NCBI GenBank assembly: GCA_949752745.1
Contig: OX457031.1
Location: 52,399,103-52,463,102 of the forward strand
Origin: Protula sp. h YS-2021
Lineage: Eukaryota; Annelida; Polychaeta; Sabellida; Serpulidae
Length of the DNA: 64,000 bases
Direction of reading: 5' to 3'
Shown: positions 42,601-54,262 of the stretch, one piece after another
Layout of the letters: every line of letters begins with the position of its first letter
Position numbering within the stretch: position 1 is the stretch's first letter
Translations under genes and position numbers: made by a program
The notes under the pieces: model-generated
Told to the model about the DNA's origin: nothing
Seen by the model: only the letters and a program-made list of their open reading frames with translations
Database searches by the model: none

Positions 42601-45600
42601 AGGCAGACCAAGGGTTTTTCTTGTCCCCAAGATGTCAGCGGGATTGGCGGTTGGTCGATTTGTCCAAGCTGAATCAGTTTCCCCACGTGGCTTTAAAATG
42701 GACACAGTTTAGGGCATAAAGAATCCCTGGAAAATAATATGTAAGGTGAGTCCATCGTTATGTCAAATGCTCACCGTTATGTTCCCCTCTAGTCGTCAGC
42801 GATAAAGTACCTATGTTTTAAGATAAGGAAAAAGAAACACCGGTTTCATGCTCTTCCCTTTGGTCTCTCCATGTCACCTTTCGTTTTCACTAAGATTATG
42901 AGAGTTAGACTACTGGTTTTTGACCCATCACAGACGGGAGACAGCACGTCCACAATGGAGACCTCGGTCAAGTAAGCTATGAAAGGTAAGTCTCTTAGTA
43001 AATATCGCCAAGTCAGAGCTCAATCCAAAGCAAGTCATTGTGTTTTTTTTGAAGACACATGGAACCTAAACTTAGCACGGACTTACCCAAACCTGAACGC
43101 CAACAAGGGATCCGAGCAACGATCCAAGCCATCAAGCCATCCAAGGTAGTCCCCCTTGGCAAACTTTATTACAGACAGTTTCAAGCAGAAAACAAACGTG
43201 CTCTACGTCGAGAAGACCCCGATGACTGTGTCCGAGGAGCATTGGGTCACATCAGAAGCAAAGGGCTTCCCTTCTTTAAACCTCCGCCAGGGTTAGAAAC
43301 ACAAACCGACCCGTCTTTGTGGAAAATACATTCCCATGGCAAGGTGTGGCAAAACTCTTGGTAAGATCGAATAAATAATCGCCATATAAATTGGTTGGAG
43401 CTTCAAGTGGTATGGATCGCTCTAACCAATTTGACACACTATCTCAAGGGCAGATATGTAGAGTCTTATCTAGATGTAGAAAAACCCCACTTAAGTGGCA
43501 TATTTGAACAGGCACCTCACCCAGCTGACCAACAGCCTACTTCCTTGTACCGAGAGACCGCAATATATCTTTCAGGTCGACACATGGCAAGTTATCCTTT
43601 CCTTTGGCAGGTTGCCTTTCTCCCTCAGTCAGTCCTACTAAGAGTTAGTAGGATTGCAGACTCTCTATAAAGTGCGTGCCCGTAGGAGGCATGCTGGACG
43701 GATTGTGTCCGGCTTGGGAGGAATGGATGACCCGAAAAGAGTTGTAGATTGGCGCAGAGAAGGCTGCGCACTTGCTTTCAAACGCAACCTACGACGTCAC
43801 ACATCAGAATACCTCTCTACAACCAGGCCCCGGGCATCCTAGCTGCGTATTACGGCAAAGGTTCGGCGAAAAATCAAGTGCTGCGAGACATGATAGAAGA
43901 CTTTGTGCTGCAGGGAGCTATAGAGGAGATATCAGGCAGACCAAGGGTTTTTCTTGTCCCCAAGATGTCAGCGGGATTGGCGGTTGGTCGATTTGTCCAA
44001 GCTGAATCAGTTTCTCCACGTGGCTTTAAAATGGACACAGTTTAGGGCATGAAGAATCCCTGGAAAATAATATGTAAGGTGAGTCCATCGTTATGTCAAA
44101 TGCTCACCGTTATGTTTCCCCTCTAGTCGTCAGCGATAAAGTACCTATGTTTTAAGATAAGGAAAAAGAAACACCGGTTTCATGCTCTTCCCTTTGGTCT
44201 CTCCATGTCACCTTTCGTTTTCACTAAGATTATGAGAGTTAGACTACTGGTTTTTGACCCATCACAGACGGGAGACAGCACGTCCACAATGGAGACCTCG
44301 GTCAAGTAAGCTATGAAAGGTAAGTCTCTTAGTAAATATCGCCAAGTCAGAGCTCAATCCAAAGCAAGTCATTGTGTTTTTTTTGAAGACACATGGAACC
44401 TAAACTTAGCACGGACTTACCAAAACCTGAACGCCAACAAGGGATCCGAGCAACGATCCAAGCCATCAAGCCATCCAAGGTAGTCCCCCTTGGCAAACTT
44501 TATTACAGACAGTTTCAAGCAGAAAACAAACGTGCTCTACGTCGAGAAGACCCCGATGACTGTGTCCGAGGAGCATTGGGTCACATCAGAAGCAAAGGCC
44601 TTCCCTTCTTTAAACCTCCGCCAGGGTTAGAAACACAAACCGACCCGTCTTTGTGGAAAATACATTCCCATGGCAAGGTGTGGCAAAGCTCTTGGTAAGA
44701 TCGAATAAATAATCGCCATATAAATTGGTTGGAGCTTCAAGTGGTATGGATCGCTCTAACCAATTTGACACACTATCTCAAGGGCAGATATGTAGAGTCT
44801 TATCTAGATGTAGAAAAACCCCACTTAAGTGGCATATTTGAACAGGCACCTCACCCAGCTGACCAACAGCCTACTTCCTTGTACCGAGAGACCGCAATAT
44901 ATCTTTCAGGTCGACACATGGCAAGTTATCCTTTCCTTTGGCAGGTTGCCTTTCTCCCTCAGTCAGTCCTACTAAGAGTTAGTAGGATTGCAGACTCTCT
45001 ATAAAGTGCGTGCCCGTAGGAGGCATGCTGGACGGATTGTGTCCGGCTTGGGAGGAATGGATGACCCGAAAAGAGTTGTAGATTGGCGCAGAGAAGGCTG
45101 CGCACTTGCTTTCAAACGCAACCTACGACGTCACACATCAGAATACCTCTCTACAACCAGGCCCCGGGCATCCTAGCTGCGTATTACGGCAAAGGTTCGG
45201 CGAAAAATCAAGTGCTGCGAGACATGATAGAAGACTTTGTGCTGCAGGGAGCTATAGAGGAGATATCAGGCAGACCAAGGGTTTTTCTTGTCCCCAAGAT
45301 GTCAGCGGGATTGGCGGTTGGTCGATTTGTCCAAGCTGAATCAGTTTCCCCACGTGGCTTTAAAATGGACACAGTTTAGGGCATAAAGAATCCCTGGAAA
45401 ATAATATGTAAGGTGAGTCCATCGTTATGTCAAATGCTCACCGTTATGTTCCCCTCTAGTCGTCAGCGATAAAGTACCTATGTTTTAAGATAAGGAAAAA
45501 GAAACACCGGTTTCATGCTCTTCCCTTTGGTCTCTCCATGTCACCTTTCGTTTTCACTAAGATTATGAGAGTTAGACTACTGGTTTTTGACCCATCACAG

Positions 45601-48600
45601 ACGGGAGACAGCACGCCACAATGGAGACCTCGGTCAAGTAAGCTATGAAAGGTAAGTCTCTTAGTAAATATCGCCAAGTCAGAGCTCAATCCAAAGCAAG
45701 TCAGTGTGTTTTTTTTGAAGACACATGGAACCTAAACTTAGCACGGACTTACCCAAACCTGAACGCCAACAAGGGATCCGAGCAACGATCCAAGCCATCA
45801 AGCCATCCAAGGTAGTCCCCCTTGGCAAACTTTATTACAGACAGTTTCAAGCAGAAAACAAACGTGTTCTACGTCGAGAAGACCCCGATGACTGTGTCCG
45901 AGGAGCATTGGGTCACATCAGAAGCGAAGGGCTTCCCTTCTTTAAACCTCCGCCAGGGTTAGAAACACAAACCGACCCGTCTTTGTGGAAAATACATTCC
46001 CATGGCAAGGTGTGGCAAAGCTCTTGATAAGATCGAATAAATAATCGCCACATAAATTGGTTGGAGCTTCAAGTGGTATGGATCGCTCTAACCAATTTGA
46101 CACACTATCTCAAGGGCAGATATGTAGAGTCTTATCTAGATGTAGAAAAACCCCACTTAAGTGGCATATTTGAACAGGCACCTCACCCAGCTGACCAACA
46201 GCCTACTTCCTTGTACCGAGAGACCGCAATATATCTTTCAGGTCGACACATGGCAAGTTATCCTTTCCTTTGGCAGGTTGCCTTTCTCCCTCAGTCAGTC
46301 CTACTAAGAGTTAGTAGGATTGCAGACTCTCTATAAAGTGCGTGCCCGTAGGAGGCATGCTGGACGGATTGTGTCCGGCTTGGGAGGAATGGATGACCCG
46401 AAAAGAGTTGTAGATTGGCGCAGAGAAGGCTGCGCACTTGCTTTCAAACGCAACCTACGACGTCACACATCAGAATACCTCTCTACAACCAGGCCCCGGG
46501 CATCCTAGCTGCGTATTACGGCAAAGGTTCGGCGAAAAATCAAGTGCTGCGAGACATGATAGAAGACTTTGTGCTGCAGGGAGCTATAGAGGAGATATCA
46601 GGCAGACCAAGGGTTTTTCTTGTCCCCAAGATGTCAGCGGGATTGGCGGTTGGTCGATTTGTCCAAGCTGAATCAGTTTCTCCACGTGGCTTTAAAATGG
46701 ACACAGTTTAGGGCATAAAGAATCCCTGGAAAATAATATGTAAGGTGAGTCCATCGTTATGTCAAATGCTCACCGTTATGTTTCCCCTCTAGTCGTCAGC
46801 GATAAAGTACCTATGTTTTAAGATAAAGAAAAAGAAACACCGGTTTCATGCTCTTCCCTTTGGTCTCTCCATGTCACCTTTCGTTTTCACTAAGATTATG
46901 AGAGTTAGACTACTGGTTTTTGACCCATCAAAGACGGGAGACAGCACGTCAACAATGGAGACCTCGGTCAAGTAAGCTATGAAAGGTAAGTCTCTTAGTA
47001 AATATCGCCAAGTCAGAGCTCAATCCAAAGCAAGTCATTGTGTTTTTTTTGAAGACACATGGAACCTAAACTTAGCACGGACTTACCCAAACCTGAACGC
47101 CAACAAGGGATCCGAGCAACGATCCAAGCCATCAAGCCATCCAAGGTAGTCCCCCTTGGCAAACTTTATTACAGACAGTTTCAAGCAGAAAACAAACGTG
47201 CTCTACGTCGAGAAGACCCCGATGACTGTGTCCGAGGAGCATTGGGTCACATCAGAAGCGAAGGGCTTCCCTTCTTTAAACCTCCGCCAGGGTTAGAAAC
47301 ACAAACCGACCCGTCTTTGTGGAAAATACATTCCAATGGCAAGGTGTGGCAAAGCTCTTGGTAAGATCGAATAAATAATCGCCATATAAATTGGTTGGAG
47401 CTTCAAGTGGTATGGATCGCTCTAACCAATTTGACACACTATCTCAAGGGCAGATATGTAGAGTCTTATCTAGATGTAGAAAAACCCCACTTAAGTGGCA
47501 TATTTGAACAGGCACCTCACCCAGCTGACCAACAGCCTACTTCCTTGTACCGAGAGACCGCAATATATCTTTCAGGTCGACACATGGCAAGTTATCCTTT
47601 CCTTTGGCAGGTTGCCTTTCTCCCTCAGTCAGTCCTACTAAGAGTTAGTAGGATTGCAGACTCTCTATAAAGTGCGTGCCCGTAGGAGGCATGCTGGACG
47701 GATTGTGTCCGGCTTGGGAGGAATGGATGACCCGAAAAGAGTTGTAGATTGGCGCAGAGAAGGCTGCGCACTTGCTTTCAAACGCAACCTACGACGTCAC
47801 ACATCAGAATACCTCTCTACAACCAGGCCCCGGGCATCCTAGCTGCGTATTACGGCAAAGGTTCGGCGAAAAATCAAGTGCTGTGAGACATGATAGAAGG
47901 CTTTGTGCTGCAGGGAGCTATAGAGGAGATATCAGGCAGACCAAGGGTTTTTCTTGTCCCCAAGATGTCAGCGGGATTGGCGGTTGGTCGATTTGTCCAA
48001 GCTGAATCAGTTTCTCCACGTGGCTTTAAAATGGACACAGTTTAGGGCATAAAGAATCCCTGGAAAATAATATGTAAGGTGAGTCCATCGTTATGTCAAA
48101 TGCTCACCGTTATGTTCCCCTCTAGTCGTCAGCGATAAAGTACCTATGTTTTAAGATAAGGAAAAAGAAACACCGGTTTCATGCTCTTCCCTTTGGTCTC
48201 TCCATGTCACCTTTCGTTTTCACTAAGATTATGAGAGTTAGACTACTGGTTTTTGACCCATCACAGACGGGACACAGCACTTCCACAATGGAGACCTCGG
48301 TCAAGTAAGCTATGAAAGGTAAGTCTCTTAGTAAATATCGCCAAGTCAGAGCTCAATCCAAAGCAAGTCATTGTGTTTTTTTTGAAGACACATGGAACCT
48401 AAACTTAGCACGGACTTACCCAAACCTGAACGCCAACAAGGGATCCGAGCAACGATCCAAGCCATCAAGCCATCCAAGGTAGTCCCCCTTGGCAAACTTT
48501 ATTACAGACAGTTTCAAGCAGAAAACAAACGTGCTCTACGTCGAGAAGACCCCGATGACTGTGTCCGAGGAGCATTGGGTCACATCAGAAGCGAAGGGCT

Positions 48601-48979
48601 TCCCTTCTTTAAACCTCCGCCAGGGCTAGAAACACAAACCGACCCGTCTTTGTGGAAAATACATTCCCATGGCAAGGTGTGGCAAAGCTCTTGGTAAGAC
48701 CGAATAAAAAATCGCCACATAAACTGGTTGGAGCTTCAAGTGGTATGGATCGCTCTAACCAATTTGACACACTATCTCAAGGGCAGATATGTAGAGTCTT
48801 ATCTAGATGTAGAAAAACCCCACTTAAGTGGCATATTTGAACAGGCACCTCACCCAGCTGACCAACAGCCTCCTTCCTTGTCCCGAGAGACCGCAATATA
48901 TCTTTCAGGTCGACACATGGCAAGTTATCCTTTCCTTTGGCAGGTTGCCTTTCTCCCTCAGTCAGTCCTACTAAGAGTT
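39649..48979 (+). repeat. seven-copy tandem array of a 1.33-kb DIRS-like RT/RNase H segment
   Basis: Copies begin at about 39649, 40984, 42317, 43650, 44984, 46316 and 47650, with spacing 1332-1335 bp, and the last ends at 48979. They are nearly identical; the first is the most different. Each carries, in broken frames, VGGMLDGLCPAWEEW, then AIEEISGRPRVFLVPK and SPRGFKMDTV (start of RT), FHALPFGLSMSPFVFTKIM (RT core), KSELNPKQ and MEPKLSTDLPKPERQQGIRA. An RNase H-like NWLELQVVWIALTNLTHYLK follows. This order matches DIRS-type retrotransposons. Every copy has the same stops, so the unit was already dead when it was amplified. Confidence 0.9.
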
Positions 48980-49260
48980 ATTCAGAGGATTCTAAGGGTC
49001 AAGAGTGAACACTTATTCCTGAAAGCTCCTTGGTCTCTCGACGCGCATTAGTTCCCTGTCTTGAACTAGTGCGTGACCAAGAATACCTTTGCTACCCAGA
49101 AATCCTGTCTGAGCCCCACTGGACGTATTTCCAATCATCTTCTCGACATACACCTGTGGTTCCTGTCACTACCTTCTTAGGGAAGCAAGGCATCTCTGGG
49201 TTCGACCGAAGGCTACCAAACTGTCATTGTCTCTATCCTTAAAGCCGTGACGGGGTACTA
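48980..49260 (+). pseudogene. downstream flank of the array (DIRS-like continuation)
   Basis: After the last unit the sequence continues as VIQRILRVKSEHLFLKAPW and FPVLELVRDQEYLCYPEILS, resembling the segment between RNase H and recombinase in DIRS elements. It is present once only and has stops. The original single-copy element therefore ran from the 39.2-39.6 kb flank through one unit to here. Confidence 0.45.
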
Positions 49261-50884
49261 CCCATAGAAAGATCCTGCTTTGTCTAACCACTCCAAATCA
49301 AGGGCAAGGTTACCCCTTCCCTTAGCACTGGCATCAGGCAAGGGAAGAGGCAAAATGCATACCTTGAACTCATATTCAAAGAAAAGAGTCAGTGGCATAA
49401 AGTCCAAGAGCAGTATTTTTGGACAAGACACATATTACTATTAATATTATTTTGTTTCTACCTTTTTTCTTCACCATCCTCATGTATCTCGAGGGATTCT
49501 TTCACCAGTAAGATTGGAGTTCTTCGAAATTTTTCTCGGCTTGCGTCAGGTTGCCTTTGCTCCTGCTTCTAGTCTCATAAAAGTTGAGATAATCATATTC
49601 AGAGCTTTAAAGAAGTAAAACTGACGTTTTATTTGTATAAAAAGCTCATTTACGAATTAAAACGAAAAAGCAACCCATTTTTGGCACAACGCTGAATAGA
49701 TGTTTCATTGGCAACGTTGTTTAGATATTGCCTTGCTTGCCAACAAAACCTCCCTTTCTACGACATCCAATCAAAGGTTTTAGTGCAACGTTGTATAAAC
49801 GTCGTTGTCACAAGCTATCGCTTATCGAAAATGCAAGCGGCGACGGGTCCCTTCGAGAAACCCAGTAAATATTTCAAGTCGATCTAATGTCAGTTTGAGG
49901 TTTCGACGTCGCTCCCGACAATAGATCAACGTCTTGTCACCGCCTTTAATATGACTTTGAGTAGATGTTGCATAAGGAAGGTTGTTTATATATTGTTTTT
50001 GGACGCAATCAAAGCTCTCTTCAGAGTCTAATAAACATCTTTGCAGAACCGTTGAAAACAATCGAAGAATCAATGGTGATAGATATCGTTACCGGTGTTA
50101 TCGCTCACCGAAAATATAGCCGATGACTTCGAAAATAGGTAACAACAGTACATAAAATATAAGTATTTTTCCAACTTACTTTTGAAAAATATCCGCACCC
50201 TGCTTGACTGGATAACCAGAGGGGTGGGGGTACTGTTGCGAAGCGATGACACTATGATTTTTGCTGTCCTACGGCGATTCGAGATAAATATTTTCCTACG
50301 TCTAGACAACGCCGGAAGATAGGCGCTTTTTCTACTTCCGTTTGGAACCTTTACGCAATGTTCATTAGATGTCGTATAATTTTTAAAAGCTTTCTCTGCT
50401 AAATATAAAGCTGCATAATTGCCCCGCCTTTTGCTCCCATTTGCTGTTTTGCTTGGTCTATGTGTAGCATATTGGTTGTTTTTTAGTCATGTGGTAACAT
50501 GCATCTCACAGGATGGAGGTCCAGTAGCTGTGGTGTGTAATTATATTTTAGCAACTAGAAATACATGTATCTTCGTAGCAGCATATTCTTAAGAAATATA
50601 TACTTTGTTCTGCAGTTAAATATGTGTTAATTACACGAATTATACTTAACTTTTATTTTGTAAAACAATTCCCTCCCTCCCTCAGCTTTTACTTTGCATT
50701 TTCCATGCTCTGTGGCACCTTCTCATTTTTGCAATAATTATTAATCACTTATTTGTAACACCTATTTTTCTGTTACAAACTTGGAATGTTGTGACCTTTT
50801 TCCATTCCGTTGTATTGCACTCAATATCGGTTATATGTAAAAAAAACTGCGCCAAAAGAAAGTCAGCTTATTTTCTTTGTAGCA
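49261..50884. other. unassigned, with MITE-like segment 49640-50110
   Basis: CCCAGTAAATATTTCAAGTC at 49861 begins a segment like those at 30278 and 55803, with repeated acgttg and aacgtc motifs on both sides (from about 49640). No gene is recognised elsewhere in this stretch. Confidence 0.45.
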
Positions 50885-51080
50885 AGTGAGGGAAAAATAA
50901 GAGTTCTGCGCCAGTCAATCATCGTGACGTCATCACGTCCCGGCCACTAATAGTAGGAGAGAAACGAGAGTTCTACGCCAGTCAATCATCGTGACGTCAT
51001 CATGACGTCATCAATGAAACCCTGGCCACTAACCCTAATACCGTCTGTCTGTCATCACTCAATCATCGTGAGTAGTGTGT
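50885..51080 (+). repeat. left TIR of element C
   Basis: It pairs with the reverse complement of about 54010-54262. Each arm contains two or three internal copies of a block reading agttctacgccagtcaatca then tcgtgacgtcatcatgacgt. The left arm has one block fewer. Weaker inverted similarity (gagcgcaccgttcaaagatg, then gttcga..ggtcagcc) extends to about 51370 on the left and 53790 on the right. Confidence 0.8.
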
Positions 51081-51536
51081 AAATGGGGATTCTACCATAG
51101 CCGCAGTCTTGGATTTTCGGAATGGCTAATGTACCAAGCACTGTCAATCAAAAGTCAGGTGATCAATATCGACACATAGAAATCGAGAAGTAGGGAAAAT
51201 GACAATTCTGCAACAGTCAATCATCGTGAAGTCATGAATCAAGCCCCCGTCCCCTTGCAATAACGAGCCTTTTCGTCAGCGACCCCCCTCGCGACAGCCA
51301 GCCCTTTCAAAGTTGTGTGTGATGAGCGCACCGTTCAAAGATGTGTTCGAATGGTCAGCCCATTCATTTAATACTTTGGAGATTTTTAATTTTTAAAAAA
51401 ATTAGATATATTACAACACATTACAATATTACATCTCCCTACGAAATTGAGAGCTTGAAAATCAAATTGACGCGCAACCTGGGTGCATAAAAGGACGTCT
51501 GAGAACACATTTAGCATATCAGTTGAAGCATCAACG

Positions 51537-51690
51537 ATGGCAGCCATTTCAGTATGGGATACACCAGTCCTCTGCCTTGTTTTACCACATGGCTAGCATG
51601 TAAGGCATGACAACTTCAACAGCGCATAACTTTAAAACTACTTGACTGGTTAGAACCATTCTTTCACTAAAACGTTCCGCAAGACTTTAC
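51537..51690 (+). pseudogene. truncated PolB/zinc-finger gene start joined to inverted subterminal sequence
   Basis: ISVWDTPVLCL from the ATG at 51537 matches SSVWDTPVLCL of element B at 2853, then breaks off at 51575. From about 51605 the sequence is the reverse complement of element A's 19548-19618. This records an internal deletion or template switch that made the miniature element. Confidence 0.65.
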
Positions 51691-51894
51691 CTTTGTGAAA
51701 TATGGATGATATTTTCAATCAAATCTATATAGACTTTATGTTTGCTGAACTAATCATTTTTGAACTGTGTAAACAGGGTAGGTGGATGCAGATATAACGT
51801 ATGTGCCAATATTACCAACTGTGACGTTTAGTCACATGGCAGCTGTAATGTGTCATGGTTCTTCCACCATGTAGGATTAGACAGGGCATACCAT

Positions 51895-52425
51895 CGTTGT
51901 TGCTGCCATTGTTGTTGTTGTTGTTGTTGTGGCCATTGTTGTTGCTGTTCTTTTTGTTGTCATTGTTGTTGTTGTCGCCCTTGTTGTTGTTATTGCTGTT
52001 GCTGCTGTTTTTGTTGTTTCCATTGTTGTTGTTGCTCTTGTTGTTGCCGTTGTTGATGTTCTTGTTATTGTTGCCATTATTGCTGCTGTTGCTGTTGTTG
52101 TTGCCATTGTTGTTTTTTCTTGTTGCTGTTGCTGCTGTTGTTGTTATTGTTGCCATTGTTCTTGCTGCCATTGTTGTTGTTGCTGTTTTTATTGCTGCCA
52201 TTTTTGTTGTTGTTACTGTTGTTGTTGCAATTTTTGTTGTTATTGTTGTTGCTGTTGTTGTCGTTGTCATTGTTGTTGTTACTGTTGTTAGTACTGTTGT
52301 TGCTATGGTTGTTGTTGTTGCCATTGTTGTTGTTTATGCTGTTATTGTTATTGTCACCATTGTTGCTGTTGCCATTGTTGTTGTTGCCATTGTTGTTGTT
52401 GCAGTTGTTGTTGTTGTCTTTCTAT
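51895..52425. repeat. long (TTG/CAA)n-type triplet repeat
   Basis: About 530 bp of ttg, ctg, ttc and cca triplets without frame breaks. Leu/Val-, Cys- and, on the other strand, Asn/Thr-rich frames across it are repeat artefacts. Confidence 0.95.
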
Positions 52426-52478
52426 TTTAAAATTCAAGGACTTTTATGTCATTTAAAAAGTGGATGTAAATCGAAAGG

Positions 52479-53203
52479 ATGTATGAATGCAACATTTGTT
52501 CAAAATCTCACGACTGGCCACAGTCTTAAAAGGCATTTAAAGCAAGCACACGATTCAGAAGTGAATGAAGAATGGGAGATGGATATGGAAAGCCCTATGA
52601 AAACGCCTTTCACGGAAACTTTAAATGAGTCTGGTATTAAACGTCAAAGAGTCAACATGGATAAAATTAGTGCATATGCTTGTATAGAATATGGTGCGTT
52701 ATACAATAGCGAAGAGGCTTTAGCCACGCATATGAAGCAGTGTGGTGAGGATGCCGATGACAGCAATTCTGACAGTGAGTCAAAAATAGATTCTGCTTGA
52801 TATGGTTCAAGAAGTAAATGATAGCCAAGGGCTTGAAGATGCACGTGAAAGAGCAAGTAATGACCTTCGACCCGTTTATAAGCGTCGTCTAAAACAACTG
52901 TTTATGAAACTATTCAAATATACAAAACGTCTAGAACAAAGCGAACATTATCAAACCATTTTGAAAGACTTTAATTACTTTGTTGATGAAACACATCACA
53001 AGTATTCAAAGGCATTAAAGGCGACTATAAGGAAAAGCAATGCATTCTTTGAAGAGCTTCTTGATAAGGAGGAGGAAGATGACAACAGTGACGAAGAAAG
53101 TGATAAGGACAGTGAAGTGCAAAGGAGTGAAATGGATGAAGAAAAACAGACTTATTTGACTAAACTTTATACTACAGACTTTGTAAATCAACATATTTTT
53201 TAA
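52479..53203 (+). pseudogene. zinc-finger plus helical-domain protein of element C, two frameshifts
   Basis: The ATG at 52479 opens a canonical C2H2 finger: YECNICSKS, one frameshift, then LKRHLKQAHD. A second finger-like unit (YACIEYGALYNSEEALATHM then KQCG) has one Cys changed to Tyr. After a stop at 52798 the neighbouring frame continues from 52802 with a conserved-looking helical domain (YKRRLKQLFMKLFKYTKRLE, then HYQTILKDF, ..KATIRKSNAFFEELLD) and an acidic tail. I infer one original gene of about 240 residues. A similar finger-helical arrangement precedes PolB in some invertebrate Polintons. An AATAAA lies at 53242-53247. Confidence 0.5.
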
Positions 53204-54009
53204 TATTTTATTGATTTAAGTGCTGTGTATTTAAGTGTATCAATAAAACTATTCAATATATGTCTTGCTTTTGATGCTTAACATATGAAGTCGAAAAAAG
53301 TTAAGGTCCCTGGCGCGGTGTTAATTCAACCGTAAACCATATATCATATATCATATATTATGTTTTATAATTAAGTATTGAATTATTATGTATTATAGTA
53401 AAGTATTGTACGAGAAAAATAAGAAGTTAAAAAGCATCATATGTGTTTATTTTATTGAATTTACAAATATTTACACTTATATACAATTATGATAAACAAA
53501 AATTTAATATATTAACATTGCTTGAGAATAAAAACAAAAATATTTCAAATACATATTTGTTGATACATGTAACATATAAGCCCAGTCACAAGAACTTAAA
53601 CTAATATAAGTATCAAAAATGTTAGGAATACTGACCTAACATTGATCCAATCACTTTCCTATCAACTTGGTTTGATAATGTTCATTGTCTTTATCATAGT
53701 CCACATATTAGGCATAAAGTAAAAATAAATTTCGTAAAATTTCCTGGGGGAGGTATGTCACACTCGGTTCTAATATGCATATCACCAAAGCATTGAATGA
53801 ATGGACTGCTCATTCGAACATCTTTGAATGGACTGGCCTTTCGAACACATCTTTGAATTATGCGCGCTCTTCACACATAAAAAATGTATGGGCTGCTCAT
53901 TGGAACACGTCTTTGAATAGGCTGACCAGTCGAACACATCTTTGAATGGTGCGCTCATCATACACAACAACATTTACACACTAATCACGATGATTGATTG
54001 ATGACCTCA
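53204..54009. other. right interior of element C
   Basis: AT-rich, no gene. The segment 53790-53975 repeats a motif catctttgaatg..gctcattcgaac three or four times, inverted relative to 51310-51360 and present once in element B (28990-29020). Confidence 0.6.
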
Positions 54010-54262
54010 TGCTGACAGACAGATGATATTAGGTTTAGTGGCCAGGGTTTCATTGATGACGTCATGATGACGTCACGATAATTGACTGGCGTAGAACTCT
54101 CGTTTCTTCCCTACTATTAGTGGGCAGGGCTTGATTGTTGACGTCATCATGACGTCACGATGATTGACTGCCGTAGAAGATTCGTTTCTCTCCTACTATT
54201 AGTGGGTGGGACACGTGATGACGTCACAATGATTGACGGGGGAGAACTCTATTTCCCCTACT
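54010..54262 (-). repeat. right TIR of element C
   Basis: Reverse complement of the left TIR with one additional internal block. It ends in CCCCTACT at 54262. Confidence 0.8.

Larger units (their letters stand above)
50885..54262. mobile_element. element C: miniature Polinton-related element
   Basis: The right end, read inward, is AGTAGGGGAAATAGAGTTCTC, the Polinton-type terminus also seen in A and B; the left end reads AGTGAGGGAAAAATAAGAGTT. Long inverted repeats follow (cgccagtcaatcatcgtgac, ..atgacgtcatcaatgaaacc..tggccacta). Inside, the left part copies the leader and start of element B's PolB gene (51460-51575), joins an inverted piece of element A-type right subterminal DNA (51600-51690), passes a triplet repeat and ends with a zinc-finger gene. 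No clean target duplication is visible (gtagca versus gtctta). Confidence 0.7.

Noticed and set aside
39649..48979. CRISPR-like or coding repeat array
   Set aside because: Units are 1.33 kb and nearly identical, with no spacers; they contain reverse-transcriptase fragments.
51855..52430. Long hydrophobic or Asn/Thr-rich proteins across 51.8-52.4 kb
   Set aside because: They are translations of a TTG/CAA triplet repeat, open in several frames at once.
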